DNA of 59,476 nt. Origin: an uncultured Pirellulaceae bacterium (GTDB taxonomy: Bacteria > Planctomycetota > Planctomycetia > Pirellulales > Pirellulaceae). Below are positions 8,925 to 17,935 of the stretch, piece by piece. Location: the NCBI GenBank assembly GCA_938082855.1, contig CALKCC010000050.1:1-59476 (forward strand), given 5' to 3'. Within the stretch, counting starts at the first letter, position 1; every line of letters begins with the position of its first letter. The notes below the pieces were generated by a model that was not told the origin of the DNA, ran no database searches, and saw only the letters and a program-made list of their open reading frames with translations. A program made the translations under genes and the position numbers.

Positions 8925-10420
8925 TCGGAGCGACTATGGCGTCGGATAAGCTCGGTCGTAAACTTCAAGACTCGGTCTTCTCCAGATTTCAAATCTTCCG
9001 GTCGTACTATTACATGGTGATCTGGTTTGATGCCACGTCCCGGTTCTGGAGGTGTTTGCTTGAGCATACTGTATTTCAGGATGGGCACAGCCAATTCGAT
9101 CCCGGTATTGGGTAATGCATAGACCAATGTCGTTCCTGCAGTAAAGCCTTCTTGAACGCCTCCGGTTTCTTCCCCGATAAAAATAGCCTTTTGAGACTCT
9201 CGCAACCGAGTACAAATGGCGGCCGCCGCCGAATGCGTCCTTCCACTGATGAGTACATACAGATTCCCTTGAAACCTCCTCTCTGCTGGCAAAATCCTAG
9301 GAATCCAACTGTCAGACAATTCGAACCCGCTGCCTTCGAGAGGCTCAAGCTCCCGAGTCAACCTTCGCTCGGTCCCTTTTATCATTCCTCGGGTCTGATA
9401 CAGACGACTTAGATTTTCTTTAAAGGCAATTGAATTTCGTGTCGCCCCTCCACTCTGCATTTCCCGAAAGGGGCGTTCGCTTAAAAACGAATACAGCATC
9501 ATTTCATTTCGAGTAAATCCACCTTCATTCAAACGCAGGTCGAGAATCAGGTTTTTGATCTCAGGTGTCTTTTCCAGCAATTTAAATGACTTGGTCAGAA
9601 AAGACTTGTAGACACGAAATGGCGGGGCTCCATAGTCGTTATCAAACGTATCAATCGCCATAAACGCAGTGTCATCAGATATTCGGTCGATGCGATAAGG
9701 TAAAAGCGGAGGTTTGCCGTACGCAACAAAACGCATCCGCCGCTGTAATTCCTCCCCAACGATCCCCTGCACTGTCTGCAAAGCTGCATCTCCATTGGCT
9801 TTGCGATACTCGATGTGAAATTGCCCCTGTTGAGGAAATGCAATCGCCAGCGACATGGAAAACGAGTCACTTAGTAGTTCATATCGATAGGTATCAACAA
9901 ACCCATCTGCAGTAACGAAGGGCATCAACTGAGGCACTAACTTCTGTATGGCAAGGCCATTGATTGACAAGACTTCCACACCACACGGCAATTCCACCTG
10001 CCGATGATTGACGTAGGCACGACCTTCAATGAACTTCAGCGGCAAAGGAAAAAAGACAGCGTCGCGAGTTAGTTCCGTTTGTGCCGACGTGGGTACGGTC
10101 GCGTACGTGTGTCCGCATCGCACCTGATCCACAATGGACGCGAATGACATATAGGCAGATCTTAGCGAACGCGATTCCCCTTGAGGCACGCGTGCCGCCT
10201 CAAAACTCCGCTGTAAATCCTGTGAATTGGTGTAAAGGTGCAACCCTGGATGCATCGATGACAGGATCGCCTGCATACGGTCAAGGTCTTCGTTGATTTC
10301 CTGGCTGCTGAAATCCTGCCTTAGTTGAGTATCTTGTCCAACGACTACAGCCAGCATCCACAAAAACGTCCCGATAGACAGGCATGCAGAACTCCGTTTA
10401 GTCATTCGTTTGAACATCAT
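8921..10420 (-). CDS. Exported S41-family peptidase
   Basis: The 499-residue product has an N-terminal hydrophobic export signal (about residues 10-28). An N-terminal helical part (30-110) precedes a PDZ-like segment (CGVEVLSINGLAIQKLVP), and the S41 catalytic core begins near 250. Core landmarks are IKNLILDLRLNEGG, then SGRTHSAAAAICTRLRE, whose serine after His is the expected nucleophile, and FIGEETGGVQEGFTAG after it. These match tail-specific/C-terminal processing peptidases, which cleave proteins in the cell envelope. The partner lysine of classical CtpA is not obvious; tricorn-type members use other residues. It is followed upstream on the same strand by the large cytochrome gene with only 17 bases between, so both may form one transcript. 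Confidence 0.82.
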   Translation of the reverse strand: MMFKRMTKRSSACLSIGTFLWMLAVVVGQDTQLRQDFSSQEINEDLDRMQAILSSMHPGLHLYTNSQDLQRSFEAARVPQGESRSLRSAYMSFASIVDQVRCGHTYATVPTSAQTELTRDAVFFPLPLKFIEGRAYVNHRQVELPCGVEVLSINGLAIQKLVPQLMPFVTADGFVDTYRYELLSDSFSMSLAIAFPQQGQFHIEYRKANGDAALQTVQGIVGEELQRRMRFVAYGKPPLLPYRIDRISDDTAFMAIDTFDNDYGAPPFRVYKSFLTKSFKLLEKTPEIKNLILDLRLNEGGFTRNEMMLYSFLSERPFREMQSGGATRNSIAFKENLSRLYQTRGMIKGTERRLTRELEPLEGSGFELSDSWIPRILPAERRFQGNLYVLISGRTHSAAAAICTRLRESQKAIFIGEETGGVQEGFTAGTTLVYALPNTGIELAVPILKYSMLKQTPPEPGRGIKPDHHVIVRPEDLKSGEDRVLKFTTELIRRHSRSD

Positions 10421-10437
10421 CTCTGGATCGTCTAAAC

Positions 10438-13400
10438 CTATTTAAGCTTGTGGATTGTGTTATGAATGGTACCACTAAAGGAACGTCCATTAGCCCCTTT
10501 GAGTTGGTACTTAATTTCCATGCACCAGGTGGGTTTAAGATTCGGAATCGACATAAACACACGCTTACCGTCTTTCGACACTTCTACAGCACTCACCGTA
10601 CTGGCCGCTTCATCATAGTGTTTGGATCCATAACTCCTAGTACGTTTCAACGACCAGGTCTTCAACTGATAATTCTTCAATTCCATTGCTGAATCAGCAT
10701 CGATGGGCTCAGTAAACGTCAGTTCCACGCCACCTTTTCGAGCCTTTAGCTCAACCGGCAAATGGACGGGTTCACCGGTATACCGCAAGCGATACATACC
10801 GCCTGGTTGAGTCTGATTCCCAGCCCAAGCAAACATTCCACAGGCATATAATTGCCCATCGGCTTGATGAAAACGACCTCGCATAACCCCCGTCGGGAAT
10901 TGCGCGATAGGGAATTGAATCATCCCTCCCTGCATCTGCCCATCGATCTCTTCATGAGGCACGACATAGACTTTTCCATATCCATAGGACAGATTAAGCA
11001 AGCGTCCGTTAAGTGGCCCCCATTTTTCGGAATCCACCCAGAGCAACTCGGACGGCGACCGGTCAAACGAATTGGTAATCCAAACCAAGGGCTGCTCCAT
11101 CGCCGAATCCGATTCGTCGGTGACATCGTGATAGCCCATCATATTTCCGTAGAACCCACCTTCACGAACCCAATTGATTCGATTCTTGGGATTCCAGTGC
11201 CCTTCCTGATCCGTCACAATGAATGAACCGTCTTCATTGAGACAAACTCCGTTGGCCGCTCGAAACCCAGTGGCTAATATATCCGTCTTGTCACCATCGG
11301 AACTGACACGCAACAACGTACCGTGATGAGGCACCAACGCAGGCAGAGCGTGACGAGCCGACTTTGCATAGTAGAAGTTATTCTCGTTATCCACCTGCAA
11401 GCCCATCGCGAATTCGTGAAAGTGATCGGTAACTTGATGGTCACTATTAAACGACTCATAGAAGTCCGTTTCACCATCCTGATTCAGGTCATGCAAAATA
11501 CAGATCTGATCGCGACAACCGACGTAGATTAAGTCATCAACAATTTTAATCCCCAGCGGCTGAAATAACCCACTCGCAATTCGGTGCCAGATCAGCTTGC
11601 CGTCTTCTCGCAAGACGCCCGTGACTTTCCAAACATCCCCATCCCAACAACTGACGACTAAACTATCACCGTCCGGATAGAAATCGAGTCCGGTCATTCG
11701 GATTTGCGCAAACCATGGATTTTCAACGGGGTGTGTGAGAACGTCGACTTGAAACGCCCCCTCTTCCTGTCCTCGCTTTAGTTGCGTCGTAAGTTTATTC
11801 GGGAATCGAGCAGGTCCACCACCGGTTAACTCTGTCAGTTCCCCATGTGGTAAAGGAATAAATTGCGACATCTCCGCAGCGAGTTGCTGATCATCGACTC
11901 GACGAACCCACACGATAAACTGTGTGGCTTCACCTGCTGGCACCTTTAGACGCAATTGCCCTTGGTCACCTTTGGTCCATTCCCATCCGTTAAGGGTCGA
12001 GCTAACTCCTGCTATTAATGGAGCGTCGCTACCACTGGCAGTCGGCACTCCGGCAACGACTTCGACCGGCACCTTGTTCTTGGATTGATCCGCGACCTCA
12101 CCGTCGGCAACACGGAGATCAAGTAAAGGTGACTGTGCCTGCTTTAATTCCGCCGGCTGTAATTCCTGTTGGTAAATCCGCACATTGTTGAGAGCACCTT
12201 GGAAATGCGTTTTCGAATTTGGAAAGTTCTCTGAACAATATCCGACTTTCAAAACATGCTCATTTTCCACTCGTTTGGCACGCATGACTTTTTCAGCGTC
12301 GACTTTTCCGTCGACATAGAGTGTCAGTTTTCCGGACTCCGCATTAAACGTCAAAGCGACCTCATGCGGCTTCCCATCTGCTACTCGAATCGTGCCATTA
12401 AGAGCTCCAACCCATCCGATGTCATAGGCCAGCTTTCCTCCACGAACGAAAAGTGATTTCCCACCATCAACCCAATTAGCTTTCGCATGGGTCTTTGTGA
12501 ATATCGCCCCATCCGCCTTAGTCGTGATCTGAGCTGCAATGGTGAAATCTTTGGAGTACATATTGAAACGGTTGCCGATGGGCAACTGAAGATATGTGGC
12601 TCCATTGAAACGCACTTCTGATTCCGGTTCCTCTGCAACGACTGTTTCAAAAACCCCGAGCCCTGCGACACTACGCCCATCTTGTTCCGTCTGCAGCATT
12701 TGAAGTGGAGCGTGTTCTTCTGGGTGCTGGGCCACCTGCAGATAATACGCCTGGTCACGCCGGCCCATTTGAATAATTCGTTTGAACACAGGTCCTTGAT
12801 CAGTTTCCTCCCAGGCTGCAGTCTCTAAAACATCGGCTTTGCCTATTTGGTAGGAGACAATCGTCTGATCGGCATGATGATAGAGGCCGTTGTATTTAGC
12901 CCAAGCCATGGGTAACGGTCCGTAGATTCGATTATCTCGACCAACAAGTCGGGGATCCTCCCAGGAACCAGTGTCTGGATGAGCCCATCCCGGCCCGGTG
13001 GGATTTTCGAAATGTACATCTCCAACAATTCGAGGGTGGATATTGTGGCGACCATTGAAATTGATACCGTTCCAATCAATAAAGCCCTGTCCCTGCCAAC
13101 CGGCAGCCACACGCATGGTATCGTGATCAAAAATCATCCAACCAGCTCCTTTGGAAATCCCGCCTTGCCCCGGATCGAGGCGTTGAGCGATCCCCTTGTA
13201 GGCGAAGTTGGCCGCATCATTTCCAATTTCATATGTGGCAATCAGCTGATGGCCGTAGTTATTTTGTTCCCACGGAACGATATTGGATGGCTCCGGCCCT
13301 TTCGTATCTCCCTTGGGCAATCCAGCTAGATAGGCTTCCGTCATCGGGAAGTATTGAGAGGGGTTGCCTCCTTTGAAATAAGCTTCACGAATATAGTGAA

Positions 13401-14289
13401 TGACGTCATACTTTTGCTGTGGGACCATCCAAGCCTGAGGAACCATTAAGCCGAATCCGCGTGTCAGCGTTTGGTACATCGCAAATGGGTCTGCACCATT
13501 CTTCATGACATCCACGGCAAATTTCCGGGAAGTCGGTAACGAACCTGGACGATCATGAGTGCCGTGGCAATTGATACAAAGGCGGTTATAGATTGCCTCC
13601 CCTCGTTTATAACTTTCCTGATTCAGGTCGCTAAGCAAACCTCTGTGGTCCAGATTTTTTTCATATTCGGGAAGCGGTCGGGCAGCATACAGGGACGGAG
13701 GAGGTTGCAAATGAGCGGCTCGCTCCTTCCCACCATCCCTAATTTCCATCAGGTACTTCATTAAATCCAAGAACTGTTGCCTACCGGTGAGTTGGTTAAC
13801 TTGGCCTTTCGGCATGATTGAAGTCTTGGAAACGAGGATCTCATCGACGTCGTCTGCCGCGAATTTCAATTCCACGCCGGGACGGCTGACATCATTGAGA
13901 ACAATTAGGTCATCCGATTGGGATTTAATCAGACCAGCAACCTGTTTTCCATCCACCGTCACGACAGTCACTGCATCAAACCCCTTCTTAATCACCTTCG
14001 AAGGATGGAGAACGGATTCCAGAAGGTATTGATCTGTCGCCTTGTCTCCCAATTGGGTCAGATCTGGACCTAGTGGATTCTCTTTATCACCGACGCTGTG
14101 GCATTTCGAGCAGGATAGGTACACCTGAAAAAACGCTACCCCACCTCGTTTCGCATCTCCCAACTGCCGCGCTTCCTGAATGAGTTGCTCTACGGGAGTA
14201 GATAGTAATTGTGATTCCAGGTTTTGAGCTTTGCCCAAGTGAGGCAGGAAAGGAACCAATAACAATGACAAAAACAAAGAGCGAATCAT
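10438..14289 (-). CDS. Giant PVC-type c-cytochrome with LamG and propeller domains (DUF6797-like)
   Basis: This 1283-residue protein has a signal peptide (1-21) and two haem c sites, C60SKCH and C238INCH; each is the CXXCH motif that binds haem covalently after export. The first lies in the short haem-binding domain typical of planctomycetes and verrucomicrobia (with SVLHPSKVIKKGF after it). A LamG-like domain spans about 560-730. The C-terminal half (about 830-1180) resembles a soluble quinoprotein/sugar dehydrogenase propeller (TGLDFYPDGDSLVVSCWDGD, ATGFRAANGVCLNEDGSF). The order matches large DUF6797-type proteins, thought to oxidise sugars or related substrates outside the cytoplasm. The electron acceptor and substrate are unknown. 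A 108-base spacer with a short tandem repeat separates it from the PHP gene. Confidence 0.85.
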   Translation of the reverse strand: MIRSLFLSLLLVPFLPHLGKAQNLESQLLSTPVEQLIQEARQLGDAKRGGVAFFQVYLSCSKCHSVGDKENPLGPDLTQLGDKATDQYLLESVLHPSKVIKKGFDAVTVVTVDGKQVAGLIKSQSDDLIVLNDVSRPGVELKFAADDVDEILVSKTSIMPKGQVNQLTGRQQFLDLMKYLMEIRDGGKERAAHLQPPPSLYAARPLPEYEKNLDHRGLLSDLNQESYKRGEAIYNRLCINCHGTHDRPGSLPTSRKFAVDVMKNGADPFAMYQTLTRGFGLMVPQAWMVPQQKYDVIHYIREAYFKGGNPSQYFPMTEAYLAGLPKGDTKGPEPSNIVPWEQNNYGHQLIATYEIGNDAANFAYKGIAQRLDPGQGGISKGAGWMIFDHDTMRVAAGWQGQGFIDWNGINFNGRHNIHPRIVGDVHFENPTGPGWAHPDTGSWEDPRLVGRDNRIYGPLPMAWAKYNGLYHHADQTIVSYQIGKADVLETAAWEETDQGPVFKRIIQMGRRDQAYYLQVAQHPEEHAPLQMLQTEQDGRSVAGLGVFETVVAEEPESEVRFNGATYLQLPIGNRFNMYSKDFTIAAQITTKADGAIFTKTHAKANWVDGGKSLFVRGGKLAYDIGWVGALNGTIRVADGKPHEVALTFNAESGKLTLYVDGKVDAEKVMRAKRVENEHVLKVGYCSENFPNSKTHFQGALNNVRIYQQELQPAELKQAQSPLLDLRVADGEVADQSKNKVPVEVVAGVPTASGSDAPLIAGVSSTLNGWEWTKGDQGQLRLKVPAGEATQFIVWVRRVDDQQLAAEMSQFIPLPHGELTELTGGGPARFPNKLTTQLKRGQEEGAFQVDVLTHPVENPWFAQIRMTGLDFYPDGDSLVVSCWDGDVWKVTGVLREDGKLIWHRIASGLFQPLGIKIVDDLIYVGCRDQICILHDLNQDGETDFYESFNSDHQVTDHFHEFAMGLQVDNENNFYYAKSARHALPALVPHHGTLLRVSSDGDKTDILATGFRAANGVCLNEDGSFIVTDQEGHWNPKNRINWVREGGFYGNMMGYHDVTDESDSAMEQPLVWITNSFDRSPSELLWVDSEKWGPLNGRLLNLSYGYGKVYVVPHEEIDGQMQGGMIQFPIAQFPTGVMRGRFHQADGQLYACGMFAWAGNQTQPGGMYRLRYTGEPVHLPVELKARKGGVELTFTEPIDADSAMELKNYQLKTWSLKRTRSYGSKHYDEAASTVSAVEVSKDGKRVFMSIPNLKPTWCMEIKYQLKGANGRSFSGTIHNTIHKLK

Positions 14290-14352
14290 AAAGGTTAATC
14301 CGAGGGTTTGATTGAAGGATTAGAGGGCGTGAACGCCAAAGGGCTACTCTAG

Positions 14353-14386
14353 GTGCTAAGGGGTACACCGTGCTAAGAGGTACACC
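14353..14386. repeat. Two tandem 17-base repeats
   Basis: GTGCTAAGGGGTACACC (14353-14369) is followed immediately by a second copy with one change (14370-14386). The pair is framed by CTAGGTG (14349-14355) and CACCTAG (14383-14389). It lies in the gap between the PHP gene and the cytochrome gene. The function is unknown; it could be a slipped duplication. Confidence 0.7.
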
Positions 14387-14397
14387 TAGCGCTTATT

Positions 14398-15675
14398 TTA
14401 ACGCCGATTTCGAGTCGATATAGACCAACCAACCGGCTGCGTCCAAGCCTGTTCGGTTTGTTCAGGTAGCGTCGGGTCTACATGAGGTTGAGTCGAGGTG
14501 ACAACAGCCCGGACATAAAGTTCGTCTCCCTGCAACTGATATGTCGGGTTCAAGCCCTCCACGGTGGCTAATGTCGCGCCAACATCCTCACTGTAAATAC
14601 GAGTCACCACCTTGCCCGCGGCTGACTTTTTGGGTTTCGAATTTAGGTCCGCTGTCTTTCGAGTTCCGATAAACCGAGTGGAGTACGTCACCCCTTCCTT
14701 GGGTTCGATCGTCAATGAAAGTTTTTTCTTTTTTGAGTCAAATGATACTTCAGACAAAGTCACTCCACTGGAGCTATAAAAATCCCCCTGACTGATACTT
14801 GTCGTTATCGCATCCGCATCAAGTTTGTCTCCTCGAACCATAATCCAACTTCTACCCGGACGACTTGTTCCCCGGCCGTGATAGTGGTGTGAATCGTCGG
14901 TCCCGACTCCGAACAAAGGTGGAGCATCAAGTTGAGCCAGCCGAATCGTGTTGGCGATATCCCAGATAGATTCAACCGATGCGTGATCAGAGTCTCCCAG
15001 GACGTTTACGCCGGGATGGCCGTTGTAGATTTCGACATACCGTTCTTGCACGACAGCTGCCAGATCCTCTGCCGTTACGGCGTACCCAAAATTAGGGTGA
15101 TTTAAGTGCAGGATAATGGGTTTACCTGTCCTGCGTGCCTGCTCAGCCACGGCACGCAAATTATTGGCCATGGCTTCGCGTACAGTGGCACCGCCAACCG
15201 GCGCAATAACTTCCTGTATATTAGTCGCATTCATATGAACGGGAACGCCTTCGCTTCGATCTGATATTTCCTCACTTTGAATCATCAAAAAGGAACCATC
15301 TTTCTCGAGCCCTTTTCGAAATTCCTCCAAAGTCCTTAGACGAACTTCAAGTTTTTCATCGCTACCCCGAGTGACCACCCATTGGTCTCCAAAAGCCTTT
15401 CGGTATTTATCCACCACGTCGCTTCCGCCTCGTGATTGCAATTGAGCAATCGGCATCCACTTTTCTCCTTTGCTGAGAATGTTGTGGTCAGATAACGCAA
15501 GAAAATCATATCCCTTCTGCTTGTACCAACTAGCAATCATCTCCGGGAAATCATTTCCATCACTCCAAAAACTGTGGGTGTGAATGTTCCCTTTAAGCCA
15601 GACCTTTTCTTCCGCTTCGAGACTCACTGTAAAACCAGCCAAAACCATCAACATGACGACTATGGATTTTCTCAT
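14398..15675 (-). CDS. Exported PHP-domain metallohydrolase (CehA/McbA-like)
   Basis: The 425-residue product starts with a signal peptide (about 1-21). The PHP fold signature follows directly: GNIHTHSFWSDG gives H32 and H34, and LALSDHNIL gives D63 and H64, all expected metal ligands. More histidines in ILHLNHPNFG and GTDDSHHYHGRGTSRPG complete the site. Members of this exported subfamily hydrolyse phosphoesters, carbamates or related bonds; the substrate is not predictable. The region after about residue 300 is a beta-rich tail. It is read toward the cytochrome gene (108 bases on) and away from the PhyH gene with 18 bases between, so the three minus-strand genes could be one transcript. Confidence 0.85.
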   Translation of the reverse strand: MRKSIVVMLMVLAGFTVSLEAEEKVWLKGNIHTHSFWSDGNDFPEMIASWYKQKGYDFLALSDHNILSKGEKWMPIAQLQSRGGSDVVDKYRKAFGDQWVVTRGSDEKLEVRLRTLEEFRKGLEKDGSFLMIQSEEISDRSEGVPVHMNATNIQEVIAPVGGATVREAMANNLRAVAEQARRTGKPIILHLNHPNFGYAVTAEDLAAVVQERYVEIYNGHPGVNVLGDSDHASVESIWDIANTIRLAQLDAPPLFGVGTDDSHHYHGRGTSRPGRSWIMVRGDKLDADAITTSISQGDFYSSSGVTLSEVSFDSKKKKLSLTIEPKEGVTYSTRFIGTRKTADLNSKPKKSAAGKVVTRIYSEDVGATLATVEGLNPTYQLQGDELYVRAVVTSTQPHVDPTLPEQTEQAWTQPVGWSISTRNRR

Positions 15676-15693
15676 TGCATTAACCTTTGAAAA

Positions 15694-16542
15694 TCAATCT
15701 AAGAATCCACTTACACTATTCGATCCGTAATTTTCTGCTGGCAGTGGCGAATCGTCCAAGGCCAGAATGTGTCGCAAGCGGGGCGTTACCTGTGCCTGCG
15801 TTTGTTCAGACAACATTCGTTGTTGAAACTGCTGTTGTGGTTGATCACGTCTGCAGTAATACGCATGTAAGGCTCGCCGCGGCTGCGCTGTTTGATTATC
15901 CATTCCAGAATGCCACAAATGAGCGTTCATAACAATCAAACTACCGGCAGAAGCCTCAACAATTATTTCTTCTGGATGTGGTGCTGCAGGATCGTCCAAT
16001 GCTGCTTCCGGTAACTGACGGTATAAATGAGATCCTGGCACGACTCGTAACGCACCATTAAGACGTGTAAAGTCGTCAAGGCACCAGACGGCGTTCGCCA
16101 CCAAAGGGCCAATGTCGTCGGGTAGGTATCCACCATCACAGTGCAACGGCTGTCCGCTTGATGCAAGAGGATTGGCGCTGCGAGCATTCAAACTACTTAG
16201 CTTAAAGTCCCCCAAAACATGCTGCACCAATGACAGCACGGGAATGAACTGCACTACGTCCCAAAACACCGATGACTTGTCGACTAGATTGGCAAGCCGC
16301 CGTGTATTTGACTCCTGCTTGAACTCAGCCCCAGCAGCACTTCCTTCCAGGCTCCACAGTCGCTCTACTTCATCAATCAGCCTGGCAACCACCGCCTCCT
16401 CAACAGCATTTTCCAATACGACAAACCCTTGCTCATGTAACTGAACCTGATGCTTGATCATGGGGGGAGGGCAATCGTACAGCGACATAAACCGTGTTTC
16501 AGCTAGAAAGATTCGAACAGCCTGGGAGACTTCAAGTCCCAT
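15694..16542 (-). CDS. Phytanoyl-CoA dioxygenase (PhyH) family protein
   Basis: The 282-residue product fits the Fe(II)/2-oxoglutarate-dependent PhyH superfamily. The facial triad is visible: H134 and D136 (PLHCDGGYL) and the distal H211 (MNAHLWHSG). An arginine pair at 222-223 (PRRALHAYY) would bind 2-oxoglutarate. GALRVVPGSHLYR is the standard strand before the distal histidine. Family members hydroxylate many small molecules, so the substrate is open. There is no signal peptide. A start 18 codons in (MSLYDCPPP) is possible, but neither candidate has a good ribosome-binding site. Confidence 0.87.
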   Translation of the reverse strand: MGLEVSQAVRIFLAETRFMSLYDCPPPMIKHQVQLHEQGFVVLENAVEEAVVARLIDEVERLWSLEGSAAGAEFKQESNTRRLANLVDKSSVFWDVVQFIPVLSLVQHVLGDFKLSSLNARSANPLASSGQPLHCDGGYLPDDIGPLVANAVWCLDDFTRLNGALRVVPGSHLYRQLPEAALDDPAAPHPEEIIVEASAGSLIVMNAHLWHSGMDNQTAQPRRALHAYYCRRDQPQQQFQQRMLSEQTQAQVTPRLRHILALDDSPLPAENYGSNSVSGFLD

Positions 16543-16682
16543 TAAACCACATAACCTGCAAAGAACGCTGCGATGCCCCTAAAATCCTTGGCTTTTATAT
16601 TGAACTCGTGGCTGTTTTCAACGTAGAATGACCAATGCCCGTAATAAGCGAGATAGGGCAGTTTACGTACTTAAGGTATCTA

Positions 16683-17126
16683 ATGAAATCTATGCAAAAC
16701 CGACGATCTGGCATCCTCGTTCTGTTGCTGTTTTTGACAGCACAGATCATTCTGCCCGCGTTTTGCTGTTGCGGTATCTCAACTCTTCTCGCTCAGGACA
16801 ATACGGCTTCAGAAACCGGCGAATTATGTCCTCACTGTGCTGACGAAAACAACACGGAACTTGCAATCTATCAACTAGTCAATAGCGATAGTGATCACGA
16901 GTGTCCCTGCAAGGCAAGAATGGCCAAGCAGTTAATCACTCGAACGAAGGCCACTATCCAAGTTGAGTTGTCATTGCACTTAGATGCTGTCATCCACTCC
17001 GTTCATGCATTGGACCGAGTGTATGACAATCCAGCTCACACGATTGGGCTGGCTGGTATCCCTCCAAAAACAGAATCAAAGCATTCACACTCTTATCAAT
17101 CATTGGTTTGTCGCTGGCTTTGCTAA
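16683..17126 (+). CDS. Small cysteine-rich exported protein of unknown function
   Basis: I start it at the ATG at 16683, which has AAGG seven bases upstream; an in-frame ATG at 16635 is less well placed. The 147-residue product has a hydrophobic export segment (about 9-30) ending in an AFCCCGIS cluster, and then CPHC and CPCKAR. A possible lipobox is not convincing because the cysteines are adjacent. The C-terminal part has a histidine-containing SKHSHSYQ segment. Clustered Cys and His suggest metal or haem handling, but I do not recognise a family. It lies 169 bases before the YHS-like protein gene on the same strand, which suggests (weakly) a related job. Confidence 0.6.
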   Translation: MKSMQNRRSGILVLLLFLTAQIILPAFCCCGISTLLAQDNTASETGELCPHCADENNTELAIYQLVNSDSDHECPCKARMAKQLITRTKATIQVELSLHLDAVIHSVHALDRVYDNPAHTIGLAGIPPKTESKHSHSYQSLVCRWLC

Positions 17127-17239
17127 GCTCGATATCCAATTTGACTCCTGCTTTCAAGATTCCGTCTAACTCCGATGAAAGCAATCCTGGAACCGCCGCA
17201 CTGGCATTTCCAATCTTTTAAATATTAATTCGAGTACCG

Positions 17240-17271
17240 TTGCTCGAACTTTAAACACCGAGGTATACCTC
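17240..17271 (+). promoter_or_regulatory. Promoter-like site with overlapping palindrome upstream of the YHS-like gene
   Basis: TTGCTC (17240-17245) and TATACC (17264-17269) are spaced by 18 bases. The second lies within a perfect 12-base palindrome, GAGGTATACCTC (17260-17271), and the first within an inverted pair TTCGAG/CTCGAA (17229-17248). A dimeric regulator binding there would cover the -10 region. This is a sequence pattern only. Confidence 0.4.
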
Positions 17272-17295
17272 ACTTTTTTTGTAAGGAGTTTCATT

Positions 17296-17727
17296 ATGAA
17301 ACGTTTTGTAGCAATTTTTGCTGTATTGTTGGTCGCAGCTGTTTCCGTTAGTGCAACAGCTGGTCCAAAGCTTGATGGTGTAAAATGCCCATTGAGTGGT
17401 AAGCCTGTTAAAGCCGACAAAACTGTCGACTTTAAAGGTGGTCAAGTGTTCTTCTGCTGTGACAACTGCCCAAAGGCATTTGACGCTAAGAAGCACGGTA
17501 CTAAAGGGAACCATCAGTTGGTTCAAACTGGTCAGTTCAAGCAGGTTAAATGCTTCCTGGCTGGTCGTCCTGTAGATTCCACCAAAACTGTTGACGCTGC
17601 TGGCGTTAAAGTTGGAGTTTGCTGTGGCGGATGTCTTGGCAAGCTGAAGGCTGCTAAAGACAAAGTTGCATTTGCATTCAACGATGCAGCATTCGCTAAA
17701 GGATTCGCTCCTGCGAAAAAGAAATAG
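17296..17727 (+). CDS. Exported protein with two YHS/TRASH-like metal-binding repeats
   Basis: The ATG at 17296 is preceded by AAGGAG eight bases upstream. The 143-residue product has a signal peptide (MKRFVAIFAVLLVAAVSVSA) and then two copies of one short domain. Copy one is KCPLSGKPVKADK followed by VFFCCDNCPKAF (about residues 33-60); copy two is KCFLAGRPVDSTK followed by VGVCCGGCLGKL (about 90-118). Paired C...CC-x-x-C patterns are typical of YHS or TRASH-like domains, which bind metal ions such as copper. The tail is lysine-rich (FAPAKKK). It ends in a strong terminator and probably forms a single-gene unit. A periplasmic metal-binding role is inferred. Confidence 0.78.
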   Translation: MKRFVAIFAVLLVAAVSVSATAGPKLDGVKCPLSGKPVKADKTVDFKGGQVFFCCDNCPKAFDAKKHGTKGNHQLVQTGQFKQVKCFLAGRPVDSTKTVDAAGVKVGVCCGGCLGKLKAAKDKVAFAFNDAAFAKGFAPAKKK

Positions 17728-17789
17728 TCCTTGCTGACTATCGAATAAGGTAGTGTGCCCCTTCAGGGGTTCTCATTACTCCAATCGGG

Positions 17790-17827
17790 AAGACGCGTGT
17801 CGCCAGTCGACACGCGTCTTCTTTTTT
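17790..17827 (+). terminator. Rho-independent terminator after the YHS-like gene
   Basis: A perfect 13-base-pair stem (AAGACGCGTGTCG at 17790-17802 and CGACACGCGTCTT at 17808-17820) closes a five-base loop and is followed by C and six T. It sits 62 bases after the stop codon. Confidence 0.92.
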
Positions 17828-17935
17828 GGTTCCGTTCAATTCGAGGGGGATTTATTGGCTACCATACATCGGTATCATGAACAGCATCGTAATTAACCCC
17901 CATGCCAGATCACTAACCAAGCTATCCCACAAATA

